Assembly: GCA_017427415.1 (NCBI GenBank)
Contig: JAFRSU010000025.1
Span: forward strand, 1-64,000
Reading direction: 5' to 3'
Length of the DNA: 64,000 nt
Source: Lachnospiraceae bacterium
GTDB lineage: Bacteria > Bacillota > Clostridia > Lachnospirales > Lachnospiraceae
Made by a program: the position numbers and the translations under genes. Below the pieces are notes generated by a model. The model ran no database searches, was not told the origin of the DNA, and saw only the letters and a list, made by a program, of their open reading frames with translations. Below are positions 25,877 to 34,300 of the stretch, piece by piece (the stretch's first letter is position 1; every line of letters starts with the position of its first letter).

Positions 25877-27159
25877 TCTATGATGATCCCGGCATATACC
25901 GCGATTTCGTGCAGTACGGTCTTCACCTCCGTGTCCTTAAGTATCTCGTCCGCAGAAGATGTAAAAGGGAATGCCAGATATTTTTCGCCTTCTAATGCAT
26001 CAGCCAAAAATATGCTTATAACAGAAGCGGGAGTGACAAGGAAGACCCGTTTACTGCACCTGCGCGACAATGCCCTTGCCTTTACGGCTTCACCGGCTTC
26101 CCAGCACCGGTTACCTAAGGTGATGCAGACTATATCGGATCCGTAAAACTCCTCCGGCATATCCTTTGTGAGGCAGCCGTAATCAAGGATGATATCTCCG
26201 ATATCCGGCGGACTGCTCTCGTAGCTTTTGCGGGACAGAGTATCAAGCCCGGCCAATGCTCGAATATCACTCACAGGCCCGGACAGCGAATACCATGCTC
26301 CGGAATCATTTGCTTCCACGTAAGTACATTTGCGTCCTATTGAAGTCAGATACCCCGCAAAGAGTAATGAGATAAACGTAGTGCCGGTGTTTTTTTCGGC
26401 ACCTGCAAATGCTATACGTAATGGTTTTATTGAAAAACTGCTTTCGCTTTTTTGTAGTTCTTTAATGCGTGCTATCAATCCTTCGACACTTCCTATCCTG
26501 TGCCAGATGGTTTTGTCGGTGCTTTTGTTTACTATCTTTTGTAATGCCTTTGCCGGCTTACCTGAAATATTACTGTGGCAAAGCATATACTCTAAGAGTT
26601 TTCCTATGGAATAAATGTCGGAACTATTTGTGATCTTCCCGCCGCGAAACTGCTCCGGGGATGCAAAAGCTTTGGTCCCGAATATTCTTTTATCATGGGA
26701 ATTATGCGGATATGCACTTCCAAAATCTATCAAAAAACAATTATTGTCCGAAATGATAATATTATCGGGCTTGATATCAAGATAGACTATCTGCTCCGGA
26801 AGTGTGTGTAGATAATTGATAATGTTACTGATCTGGATAATGAAATGAAATATTTCCTTCTCCGAAAGAAGTCTTTTTCCGCACAGACTTCTTAAAGATT
26901 CTCCCGTTATGTACTGCTCGATGATATATGTATACTCATCGTCCTCGTCTAGATCATAAATTTCGGGGATAAACGGGTGTTTAAGATTTTTTAAAAGATG
27001 GGCTTCTTTTATCAGACGATCGTGATATGGTGACGTCTTTTTTATGCCCTTGATGATCCTTTTCACATTGAGTGCAGTGTGCTCAGCAAGCCATACCACA
27101 GAGTCACTGTGCTCGCATATCTGTGAAATAATCCTGTATTTACCTGTACCGGCCGTCAT
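25873..27159 (-). CDS. Ser/Thr protein kinase fused to a degenerate MinD/ParA-like domain
   Basis: A 428-residue cytoplasmic protein. Residues 1-240 are a Hanks-type kinase with Lys37 (RIIKGIK), Glu52, VYLDIKPDN (Asp128, in place of HRD), LIDFGSA (Asp145) and ASPEQF; the ATP- and Mg-binding residues look intact. The glycine-rich loop is weak (SQICEHSDSVVWLAE). Residues about 246-420 form a P-loop-like domain beginning RIAFAGAEKNTGTTFISLLF without the Walker A Lys. No membrane helix or PASTA repeats. AAAGGAGG directly precedes ATG 27159, and the promoter at 27193 leaves almost no leader for the upstream ATG 27180, so 27159 is chosen. Confidence 0.82.
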   Translation of the reverse strand: MTAGTGKYRIISQICEHSDSVVWLAEHTALNVKRIIKGIKKTSPYHDRLIKEAHLLKNLKHPFIPEIYDLDEDDEYTYIIEQYITGESLRSLCGKRLLSEKEIFHFIIQISNIINYLHTLPEQIVYLDIKPDNIIISDNNCFLIDFGSAYPHNSHDKRIFGTKAFASPEQFRGGKITNSSDIYSIGKLLEYMLCHSNISGKPAKALQKIVNKSTDKTIWHRIGSVEGLIARIKELQKSESSFSIKPLRIAFAGAEKNTGTTFISLLFAGYLTSIGRKCTYVEANDSGAWYSLSGPVSDIRALAGLDTLSRKSYESSPPDIGDIILDYGCLTKDMPEEFYGSDIVCITLGNRCWEAGEAVKARALSRRCSKRVFLVTPASVISIFLADALEGEKYLAFPFTSSADEILKDTEVKTVLHEIAVYAGIIIE

Positions 27160-27192
27160 GCCTCCTTTCCGCAGTTTCATAAAACCATATTC

Positions 27193-27221
27193 AGTATAAC
27201 GGAAGATTTAAAAAAAATCAA
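27193..27221 (-). promoter_or_regulatory. Predicted sigma-A promoter for the kinase operon
   Basis: On the minus strand: TTGATT (27216-27221), 17 bases, TATACT (27193-27198). The predicted transcript start is near 27186, 27 bases ahead of the chosen start codon. Confidence 0.65.
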
Positions 27222-27240
27222 GAATTTTATTAAGTTTTAA

Positions 27241-27269
27241 TTGACTTAAAAAGCAAAAATGATTATACT
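27241..27269 (+). promoter_or_regulatory. Predicted sigma-A promoter for mecA
   Basis: TTGACT (27241-27246), 17 bases, TATACT (27264-27269). It is divergent from the kinase promoter, with the -35 boxes 19 bases apart. It gives mecA an untranslated leader of about 190 bases. Confidence 0.7.
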
Positions 27270-27351
27270 TCAAGATACCTTAATAAGGTACCCTGAATAT
27301 GGGTAAAAAGTTTATTAATTAAAGTACGTTTTATGCCGATATATATAGGGA

Positions 27352-27389
27352 GGAACCATCATGACGAAGTCATGATCTTATAATGTTCC
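27352..27389 (+). promoter_or_regulatory. Structured leader hairpin upstream of mecA
   Basis: ATCATGAC-GAA-GTCATGAT (27358-27376) is a perfect eight-pair hairpin enclosed by GGAAC (27352-27356) and GTTCC (27385-27389). It lies in the roughly 190-base leader between promoter and ribosome site. No known riboswitch class is recognised. It shares the C-GAA-G loop of other hairpin repeats here, so it may be a repeat and not a regulator. Confidence 0.4.
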
Positions 27390-27465
27390 GACCGAAATGC
27401 CGCCGAACAACGTGAGGGGGCAATACATATTATTAAGAGAAGAAAAAGATAAGGAGGACGTGTAT

Positions 27466-28203
27466 ATGAGAATAGAACGCATTAATGAAAATCAGATACG
27501 CTGCACCCTTACTAAAGAAGATCTTTACAGCCGCCAGCTTAAAATCAGCGAGCTTGCATACGGTAGTGAAAAAGTCAAGGAATTATTTGTTGAAATATGT
27601 AAAAGAGCATTTGTGGAGTGTAATTTCCAGATAGAGGATACTCCTCTTATGATAGAAGCCATACCTGTGTCCCAGGACTGCCTGGTACTTGTAATGACCA
27701 AGGTTAACGATCCCGAGGAGCTTGATACCCGTTTTTCACACTTTACCGCACCGCCCGATGAGTCGGATCCCATTCTTTCGAATGAAGAAAGAGTATATGC
27801 GGATGAAGTCTTAGGGTGCATGGAGCACTTGAATAAGCTTCTGGGCGATCCGCTTGCTTCCAAGATATTTAACCCCGAGGAAGCAGCCGGAGTCGAGATA
27901 TCCGTAAAGAGCTTAAGTAAGGTGTATATGTTTGATTCGCTTGATGAAGTGATCAGACTTGCCAAGGTGATATATAAGCAGTATGACGGTGAGAACACAC
28001 TGTACAAAAACCCCGAAACCGGACTTTACTATCTCGTGGTATGCATGTCTTCACATACTCCCGAGCAGTTCAACAAGGTGTGCAACATCATATCCGAGTA
28101 TGTTACCTCAGAGCGTCCCGGACCTTTAGATATCGAGTATTTCAAGGAGCACTACGAGGTGATCATAAAGGATAAGGCGATACAAGTACTTAAAAAATTC
28201 TGA
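27466..28203 (+). CDS. mecA: MecA-type adaptor protein
   Basis: A 245-residue protein of the MecA/YpbH family, which delivers substrates to the ClpC unfoldase. It begins MRIERINENQIRCTLTKEDL, matching MecA N-terminal domains that bind substrate. An acidic linker (about 100-125) and a C-terminal ClpC-binding domain (DSLDEVIRLAKVIYKQYDGE, LYYLVVCMSSHTPEQF) follow. AAGGAGGAC seven bases before ATG 27466 defines the start, although the frame is open from 27397. It has its own promoter, a long leader and a shared terminator. Confidence 0.9.
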   Translation: MRIERINENQIRCTLTKEDLYSRQLKISELAYGSEKVKELFVEICKRAFVECNFQIEDTPLMIEAIPVSQDCLVLVMTKVNDPEELDTRFSHFTAPPDESDPILSNEERVYADEVLGCMEHLNKLLGDPLASKIFNPEEAAGVEISVKSLSKVYMFDSLDEVIRLAKVIYKQYDGENTLYKNPETGLYYLVVCMSSHTPEQFNKVCNIISEYVTSERPGPLDIEYFKEHYEVIIKDKAIQVLKKF

Positions 28204-28220
28204 ATATGTAAAACAGCAGC

Positions 28221-28261
28221 AAAAAAATGTCATCCTTCACATTGCCGGGATGACATTTTTT
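28221..28261. terminator. Bidirectional terminator, TGTCATCC repeat family, copy 2
   Basis: AAAAAAATGTCATCC / GGGATGACATTTTTT stem between mecA (+) and the AraC gene (-), with T-runs on both strands. The reverse complement of its 28-base core matches the hairpin at 23427-23466 at 27 positions. Confidence 0.9.
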
Positions 28262-28292
28262 GTGATATATTATGTAAAGCTTGTGCCCGTTT

Positions 28293-29135
28293 TTAACTCG
28301 TCTTTTTTACTGCCGTCGGTGATATGCCGAATCTCTTTTTAAAGAGCTTACTGAAGTGGTAAGCATCATCGTATCCGACACTGTCGGCTATCTCTCGGAC
28401 ATTTAAGTCGGTGGAGGACTCTAGGAGCTCCTTTGCCTTGTCCAGCCTGATATTTATCAGGTATCTTATGGGTGTATCACCCGTTACCATCTTGAATATC
28501 TTTGAGATATAGAAGGGACTTACATACATGTTTTCCGATATGAGCTCGAGGGATATTTTCTCGGCATAGTGCTCTTCGAAGTACAGGATGATCTCTTCGA
28601 CGATCTTGTTCTTGTTGATGGACTCAAATGCCACATGGCCGCCGGGTTCACCGGGCAGCTGTTCGTCGCGGAGGACTGCCAGCATATACTGCATGAGATA
28701 GGACTGCATCATATAATATCTGCCTATCTTATATACATCGTTTTCTGCACTCATTGAGGTGCACAGCCTCATGAGCTTTTGCTTCAGTTCCGGACCGGTC
28801 TTGTACACCGGGAGGCTCCTCAGCATAAAGTGGTTAGGCTCCATACCGGTGAGACAGAAGTCGGATACACCGATGAAGAACTCATATGTAGGGGTGTTCT
28901 TGTTGGCTACAAATGCCTGATGATAGCAGCCGGGATTAAATACCAAAAGGTCACCCTCCTCAACATCATAGAAGGTGCCGTCTATCTTATATCTTCCTTT
29001 ACCTGACATGATAAAAGCCAGTTCCACATGCTCGTGGCAGTGGTAGCGCTCTTCGTCCTTGGTACGTATACCCTTCCAGGTATATAGAAAGGTCGGGTTA
29101 AAATCATAAGCTATTACGCTGTCTGTTTTCTGCAT
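28293..29135 (-). CDS. AraC-family transcriptional regulator
   Basis: A 280-residue regulator with an N-terminal cupin ligand domain (HCHEHVELAFIMSGKGRYKI, EEGDLLVFNPGCYHQAF) and two C-terminal helix-turn-helix units (ISLELISENMYVSPFYISKI and LNVREIADSVGYDDAYHFSK). This form usually senses a sugar and controls a nearby transport or glycosidase gene. GGAGGTACAT precedes ATG 29135; the frame extends to 29195 but crosses the promoter. It is divergent from the membrane-protein operon at 29339, its most likely target. Confidence 0.93.
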   Translation of the reverse strand: MQKTDSVIAYDFNPTFLYTWKGIRTKDEERYHCHEHVELAFIMSGKGRYKIDGTFYDVEEGDLLVFNPGCYHQAFVANKNTPTYEFFIGVSDFCLTGMEPNHFMLRSLPVYKTGPELKQKLMRLCTSMSAENDVYKIGRYYMMQSYLMQYMLAVLRDEQLPGEPGGHVAFESINKNKIVEEIILYFEEHYAEKISLELISENMYVSPFYISKIFKMVTGDTPIRYLINIRLDKAKELLESSTDLNVREIADSVGYDDAYHFSKLFKKRFGISPTAVKKTS

Positions 29136-29166
29136 ATGTACCTCCGTGGATTTATCGATAGTTAAG

Positions 29167-29195
29167 ATTATAGCACTAAAAATGATAAAAAACAA
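29167..29195 (-). promoter_or_regulatory. Predicted promoter of the AraC-family gene
   Basis: On the minus strand: TTGTTT (29190-29195), 17 bases, TGCTATAAT with a consensus extended -10 (TATAAT at 29167-29172). Confidence 0.65.
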
Positions 29196-29207
29196 AGCTT
29201 TTTTTAT

Positions 29208-29236
29208 TTGACTTCGATTGTTTTTTTTGAGATAAT
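29208..29236 (+). promoter_or_regulatory. Predicted promoter of the membrane-protein operon
   Basis: TTGACT (29208-29213), 17 bases, GATAAT (29231-29236). Its -35 lies 12 bases from that of the divergent AraC promoter, so one protein bound between them could affect both. Confidence 0.65.
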
Positions 29237-29284
29237 GAAATCAGAGTGGTCAGAATTTATTTGATGCATCATTTTGTTACTTAA

Positions 29285-29305
29285 GGAAACGCGGAAAACG
29301 TTTCC
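29285..29305 (+). promoter_or_regulatory. Palindrome in the leader of the membrane operon
   Basis: GGAAACG-CGGAAAA-CGTTTCC, with GGAAAACGTTTCC (29293-29305) as a compact near-palindrome. A CG-centred site of this type resembles LacI-family operators. It lies about 45-60 bases downstream of the expected transcript start. It could equally be an RNA hairpin. Confidence 0.35.
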
Positions 29306-29338
29306 GGGTTACTATGATAAGCGGAAGAAAACGGGATT

Positions 29339-30382
29339 ATGAAAACTAAGAACCATATCGGACTCATGTATTTTATAGTACATTTTATAATTGAGATAAC
29401 CTGTTATTATATAGCATTTTCATATGTGAATGACGCTCAGTTCATGATACTTGCATTTCTTTATGATATGCTCGCTTTCATCCCCGAAGGCTTTTACGGG
29501 ATGCTGAATGATATAGGATTAAAGATACACTTCGGTTATATAGGCATGATAATAGCCGGAGCTGCGCTTCTGATGTTTGCATTTGATGTGAAGCCTGTTA
29601 TAGCCATAGTGACAGTAGCCATAGGTAACGGCATGATACATGTGCAGGGGGCCCAGATGACTTTAAGGTCTTCAGGAGGTAAGATGTTCCCGAGCGCATT
29701 GTATGTGGCGGGCGGTTCATTCGGCGTGGTTACCGGAAGACTGCTGGCAGTAGGCCGGGTACCTGTGGTGCCTGTCATCATCATACACTGTCTTATGGTC
29801 ATACCCATTATACTCGCTGATAAGCAGAAGGAGAGAGTATTGGCGGGAGAGCTTGCAGACTACAACTACGCGGACGAGAAGACCGGGAGAAGTCTCGTGA
29901 TAGGCATAGCTGTATGTATAGTAATACTGAGGGCCTATATGGGCAGTGTCGTCCCTACATCCTGGAATGATGATTCTGTGACGCTGATACTTCTGTTTTC
30001 TTCCTTAGGACTCGGCAAAGCCCTGGGCGGGTACCTGATAGATAAGATAGGTATGAGGATTACTGTATTTATCAGTACCATATGTTCACTGCCGTTTCTG
30101 ATATTCGGCGATAAGCTCATGGTGGTCTCCCTTATAGGTCTTATGCTTTTCAGTATGACTATGGCTGTGGCTCTGGGACTTCTGGTATCCGTTATGAAGG
30201 AGTACCCGGGTCTCGCCTTCGGACTGACCACAGTGGGATTGTTTTTCGGAGTATTTATCGCAGCATTTATAAAATTTGACGATCTGTTTGTAAACTGCGT
30301 GAGCTTAGCTGTTATGACACTTATCAGCTACTTTGCATTAAGGCTTATAATCCGGAAAGATAAGAAAAATGGAAGTAATTAG
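29339..30382 (+). CDS. MFS-like integral membrane protein
   Basis: A 347-residue protein with about ten hydrophobic helices. The two halves are separated by a short loop (KQKERVLAGELADYNYADEK) and contain motifs like major-facilitator loops (GLGKALGGYLIDKIGMRITV, a good motif-A match). It is shorter than the usual 12-helix transporter. No substrate can be read. The second gene starts inside its end (14-base overlap), so it is translated with two further small membrane proteins. The divergent AraC regulator suggests the operon is induced by a small molecule. Confidence 0.65.
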   Translation: MKTKNHIGLMYFIVHFIIEITCYYIAFSYVNDAQFMILAFLYDMLAFIPEGFYGMLNDIGLKIHFGYIGMIIAGAALLMFAFDVKPVIAIVTVAIGNGMIHVQGAQMTLRSSGGKMFPSALYVAGGSFGVVTGRLLAVGRVPVVPVIIIHCLMVIPIILADKQKERVLAGELADYNYADEKTGRSLVIGIAVCIVILRAYMGSVVPTSWNDDSVTLILLFSSLGLGKALGGYLIDKIGMRITVFISTICSLPFLIFGDKLMVVSLIGLMLFSMTMAVALGLLVSVMKEYPGLAFGLTTVGLFFGVFIAAFIKFDDLFVNCVSLAVMTLISYFALRLIIRKDKKNGSN

Positions 30383-30719
30383 ACAATTGGCTTTAACCCT
30401 TGCACTCACATTGGTCATTGAGATAACCCTGGCGGTGCTGTTAAGGGTAAGAGGTACTTTTGATATCATATTTTTGATATTGATCAACTGCATAACCAAC
30501 CCGACCGTAAATGTCATATACGGATTTATAATAGGGTATACTGATATAGAGGCGTGGAGTTTCGCGGGCTGGGTGGTCGTGCTCATACTTGAGTTTCTGG
30601 TATGGATAGCAGAAGCGTTAATGATAAAGAAGCTGTTGGAATATAAGAAGATAAAGCCGATGCTGTTATCGCTGATACTTAATGTGTCTTCGTTTTTGCT
30701 GGGGCTGGTAATACTGTAA
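30369..30719 (+). CDS. Small four-helix membrane protein
   Basis: A 116-residue, very hydrophobic protein with about four membrane helices, starting MEVIRQLALTLALTLVIEIT. The segment INCITNPTVNVIYGFIIGYT is the most polar part and may form a loop or pore. I do not recognise the family. It overlaps the MFS-like gene by 14 bases and is followed after 15 bases by a third membrane gene. The coupling suggests that the products form one complex. Confidence 0.65.
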   Translation: MEVIRQLALTLALTLVIEITLAVLLRVRGTFDIIFLILINCITNPTVNVIYGFIIGYTDIEAWSFAGWVVVLILEFLVWIAEALMIKKLLEYKKIKPMLLSLILNVSSFLLGLVIL

Positions 30720-30734
30720 AGGGGGTTGAGTAGT

Positions 30735-30959
30735 ATGATGGGGATGGTTTATTTTCTTGATATAGTGAACCCGGGAGGATTGGTGACGTTCCTTATTGTG
30801 CCGTTGATCGCACTTATAATCGTGGTGGTTCTCGCAATCATTATCATTCACGAGGTTGTTACCTACAAGAAGGATAAGAACGCAGATTCTGATGTCAGTA
30901 AGGTAAGCCCGAAAGATTGGGCAGAAAACCGAAATGAAGAAAAAGATGTTGACAATTAG
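30735..30959 (+). CDS. Small single-pass membrane protein
   Basis: A 74-residue protein: a hydrophobic N-terminal half (VTFLIVPLIALIIVVVLAII) and a charged, soluble C-terminal tail (EVVTYKKDKNADSDVSK). AAAGGGGG 9 bases before ATG 30735 sets the start. It is the last gene of the AraC-linked operon. The promoter of the ileS T-box begins inside its last codons. Function unknown. Confidence 0.6.
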   Translation: MMGMVYFLDIVNPGGLVTFLIVPLIALIIVVVLAIIIIHEVVTYKKDKNADSDVSKVSPKDWAENRNEEKDVDN

Positions 30960-30977
30960 GGCAAAATGTACTAATAT
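30949..30977 (+). promoter_or_regulatory. Predicted sigma-A promoter of the ileS T-box transcript
   Basis: TTGACA (30949-30954), 17 bases, TAATAT (30972-30977). The -35 overlaps the stop of the preceding gene. Transcription should start near 30984, just ahead of the T-box stem I. Confidence 0.75.
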
Positions 30978-30997
30978 TCGTTTTATGTATAGGCAAA

Positions 30998-31258
30998 AAC
31001 GATGATGGAGACAGTAGCGCGTACAGGAAAAGCACAGTGAGCCTGCGGCAGTGGAAAGCAGGTATGAGTACTTACGAGGTGAACATCACTCCGGAGTTTT
31101 ATGACTGAACCGGCAGTAGGTCATAACGGTTTCCCCCGTTACAGGGATCGGCATGAAAGCGGAAAGTGCCTGTTTACAGGGATTTTTGCGGAGTGCTTAC
31201 AAAATAGGTGGTTAAAATACGGCGGCTGTATTCCTGTTTTGGAGTAGAGCCGCTTTTA
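30998..31258 (+). promoter_or_regulatory. T-box riboswitch, isoleucine
   Basis: This leader of ileS has the T-box features in order: the stem I start AACGATGATGGAGACAGTAG (30998-31017); a distal stem GCCTGC...GCAGGT; a specifier-region ATC at 31085-31087, matching isoleucine; stem II/III hairpins such as AACGG/CCGTT; the T-box AGGTGGTTA (31206-31214), whose UGGU can pair with an ACCA tRNA end; and a terminator GCGGCTGTATTCC...GGAGTAGAGCCGC followed by TTTTAT (31222-31258). Uncharged tRNA-Ile would favour the antiterminator and raise ileS expression. The specifier is inferred from position and from the gene controlled. Confidence 0.87.
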
Positions 31259-31311
31259 TATGTCGTCATCACGAAGTGATGATGACAGTCGGTAAGAAGG
31301 GAGAGATTAAT

Positions 31312-34300
31312 ATGTTCAAAAAAGTTACCACCGACATGAATTTTGTCGAGAGAGAAAAACAGGTGGAGCAGTTCTGGAAAGATGAAGATATCTTTAAGAA
31401 AAGCATGAAGCTCCGTGAAGGCTGCCCTACATATACCTTCTATGACGGACCGCCTACAGCAAACGGCAAGCCGCACATCGGCCACGTGCTGACCAGAGTT
31501 ATAAAGGATATGATCCCCAGGTACCAGACCATGAAGGGTAAGTTCGTACCCCGTAAGGCAGGCTGGGATACACACGGACTCCCCGTAGAGCTTGAAGTAG
31601 AAAAGCTCTTAGGCCTTAACGGCAAGGACCAGATTGAGCAGTACGGTATTGAGCCCTTTATCAGGAAATGTAAGGAATCTGTATGGAAATATAAGGGGAT
31701 GTGGGAGGATTTCTCCGGCACCGTAGGCTTTTGGGCCGACATGGAAAACCCTTATGTTACATACGATGATAATTTTATAGAGTCGGAGTGGTGGGCGCTT
31801 AAAGAGATCTGGAATAAAAACCTGCTCTATAAGGGCTTTAAGATCGTGCCTTACTGCCCTCGCTGCGGTACCCCTCTTTCAAGTGCCGAGGTATCCCAGG
31901 GGTATAAGACCGTAAAGGAGCGTTCTGCAGTAGTAAGATTTAAATGTGTGGGTGAGGATGCTTACTTCCTCGCATGGACCACAACACCCTGGACTCTTCC
32001 TTCAAACGTAGCTCTTTGCGTAAATCCTTCCGATACTTACGTAAAGGTTAAGTGCGTTGACGGTTATACCTACTATATGGCTGAGGCACTTCTTGATACC
32101 GTGCTTTCAAAGGCTAAGCCTGTTGATGGTGCAGAGCTTGCAGAAGGTGCTAAGCCTTATGAGGTGCTTGAGACTTATAAGGGTAAGGATTTAGAGCGTA
32201 AGGAATATGAGCCTTTATTTAACTGTGCCAAGGCAGTGGCTGACAAGCAGGGCAAAAAGGGCTTCTATGTAACATGTGACGATTACGTTACCATGTCAGA
32301 CGGTACCGGTATCGTTCATATAGCTCCTGCATTCGGTGAGGATGATGCAAATGTAGGAAGAAATTATGACCTTCCTTTTGTACAATTGGTAAACGGCAAG
32401 GGCGAGATGACCGAGGATGCTCCCGCAGCAGGCCTGTTTGTTAAGAAGGCCGATCCCGAGATATTAAAGATGCTTGACGCAGAAGGCAAGCTGTTCGATG
32501 CTCCTAAGTTTGAGCATGAGTATCCTCATTGCTGGAGATGTGATACTCCTCTTATCTACTATGCAAGAGAGTCATGGTACATCAGAGAGACAGCTGTAAG
32601 GGATGACCTTATAAAGAATAACAATACGGTTAACTGGATACCCGAGTCCATCGGCAAGGGCCGTTTCGGCAACTGGCTTGAGAATATCCAGGACTGGGCT
32701 ATATCACGTAACAGATACTGGGGTACACCTCTTAATATCTGGGAGTGTGAATGCGGTCACTTGGAGTGCATCGGTTCACGCGCGGAGCTTGCTGAGAGAA
32801 GCGGCAACCCCGACAATGCTAAGATAGAGCTTCACAGACCTTATATAGATAATGTGACCTTCACATGCCCTGATTGCGGTAAGGTAATGCACAGGGTACC
32901 TGAGGTTATAGACTGTTGGTTTGATTCCGGTGCCATGCCTTTCGCACAGCATCATTATCCTTTTGAAAACAAGGAACTTTTTGAGCAGCAGTTCCCGGCA
33001 GATTTCATCTCCGAGGCTGTAGACCAGACAAGAGGATGGTTCCATTCACTTATGGCTGAATCAACACTCCTCTTTAACAAGAGCCCTTACAAGAATGTAG
33101 TTGTACTCGGTCTGGTTCAGGATGAGAACGGACAGAAGATGTCTAAGTCCAAGGGCAATGCGGTAGATCCTTTTGATGCGCTTGCAAAATTCGGCGCAGA
33201 TGCTATCCGCTGGTATTTCTACATCAATTCTGCACCCTGGCTGCCCAACCGTTTCCATGATAAGGCAGTGCTTGAGGGCCAGAGAAAGTTCATGGGTACT
33301 CTTTGGAATACCTACGCTTTCTTCACACTTTATGCAAATATAGATAATTTCGATCCTACAAAATATACACTTGATTATGCACAGCTTCCTGTTATGGATA
33401 AGTGGCTGCTTTCACGTCTTAACTCAACAGTAAAAGAGACTGACGATAACCTTGCCAACTACCGTATCCCCGAGGCTGCCAAGAGCCTGCTCTCATTCGT
33501 CGATGAGATGAGCAACTGGTATGTAAGACGCTGCCGTGAGAGATTCTGGGCTAAGGGCATGGAGCAGGATAAGATCAACGCATATATGACATTGTATACG
33601 GCGCTTGTTACTATCTCCAAGGCTGCAGCACCCATGATACCTTTCATGACAGAGGATATCTACAGGAACCTTGTGGTAGGTGTAGATGCATCAGCTCCCG
33701 AGAGTATACATCTCTGCGACTACCCGGTATGTGATGAGTCTATGGTAGATAAGCAGCTTGAGAAGGATATGGAGCTCGTACTTGAAGCAGTAGTTATAGG
33801 ACGTGCCTGCAGAAACGAAGCAAATACAAAGCAGCGCCAGCCTTTGGCTAAGATGTATGTAAAGTCCAACAACTCACTCAGTGAATTCTACCAGGATATC
33901 ATAAAGGATGAGCTTAATGTAAAGGCTATAGAGTTTACGGATGACGTATCCGGATTTACAAACTATACATTTAAGCCTCAGTTAAAGACTCTTGGCCGCA
34001 GGTTCGGTGCAAGGCTTAATGCCTTAAAGGAAGTGCTCTCATCGCTTGACGGTTCTAAAGCTTTTGCGGAACTTAACGAGAAGGGCAGCATCACTGTAGA
34101 GGTAACAGGTGAGACTGAGGTATTGGAGAAGGATGACCTCCTTATCGAGGCAGCTAAGCGTGAGGGCTTTGTATCCGGCGAGGATAACGGCATCACCGTA
34201 GTACTTGATACCAATCTTACTCCCGAGCTTATAGAGGAAGGCTTTGTAAGAGAAGTTATCAGCAAGGTACAGACCATGCGTAAGGATTCGGGCTTTGAGG

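Noticed and set aside
31276..31311. ileS start at ATG 31276
   Set aside because: The extra codons fall inside the hairpin after the T-box and there is no ribosome site; ATG 31312 has one and gives the standard N-terminus.
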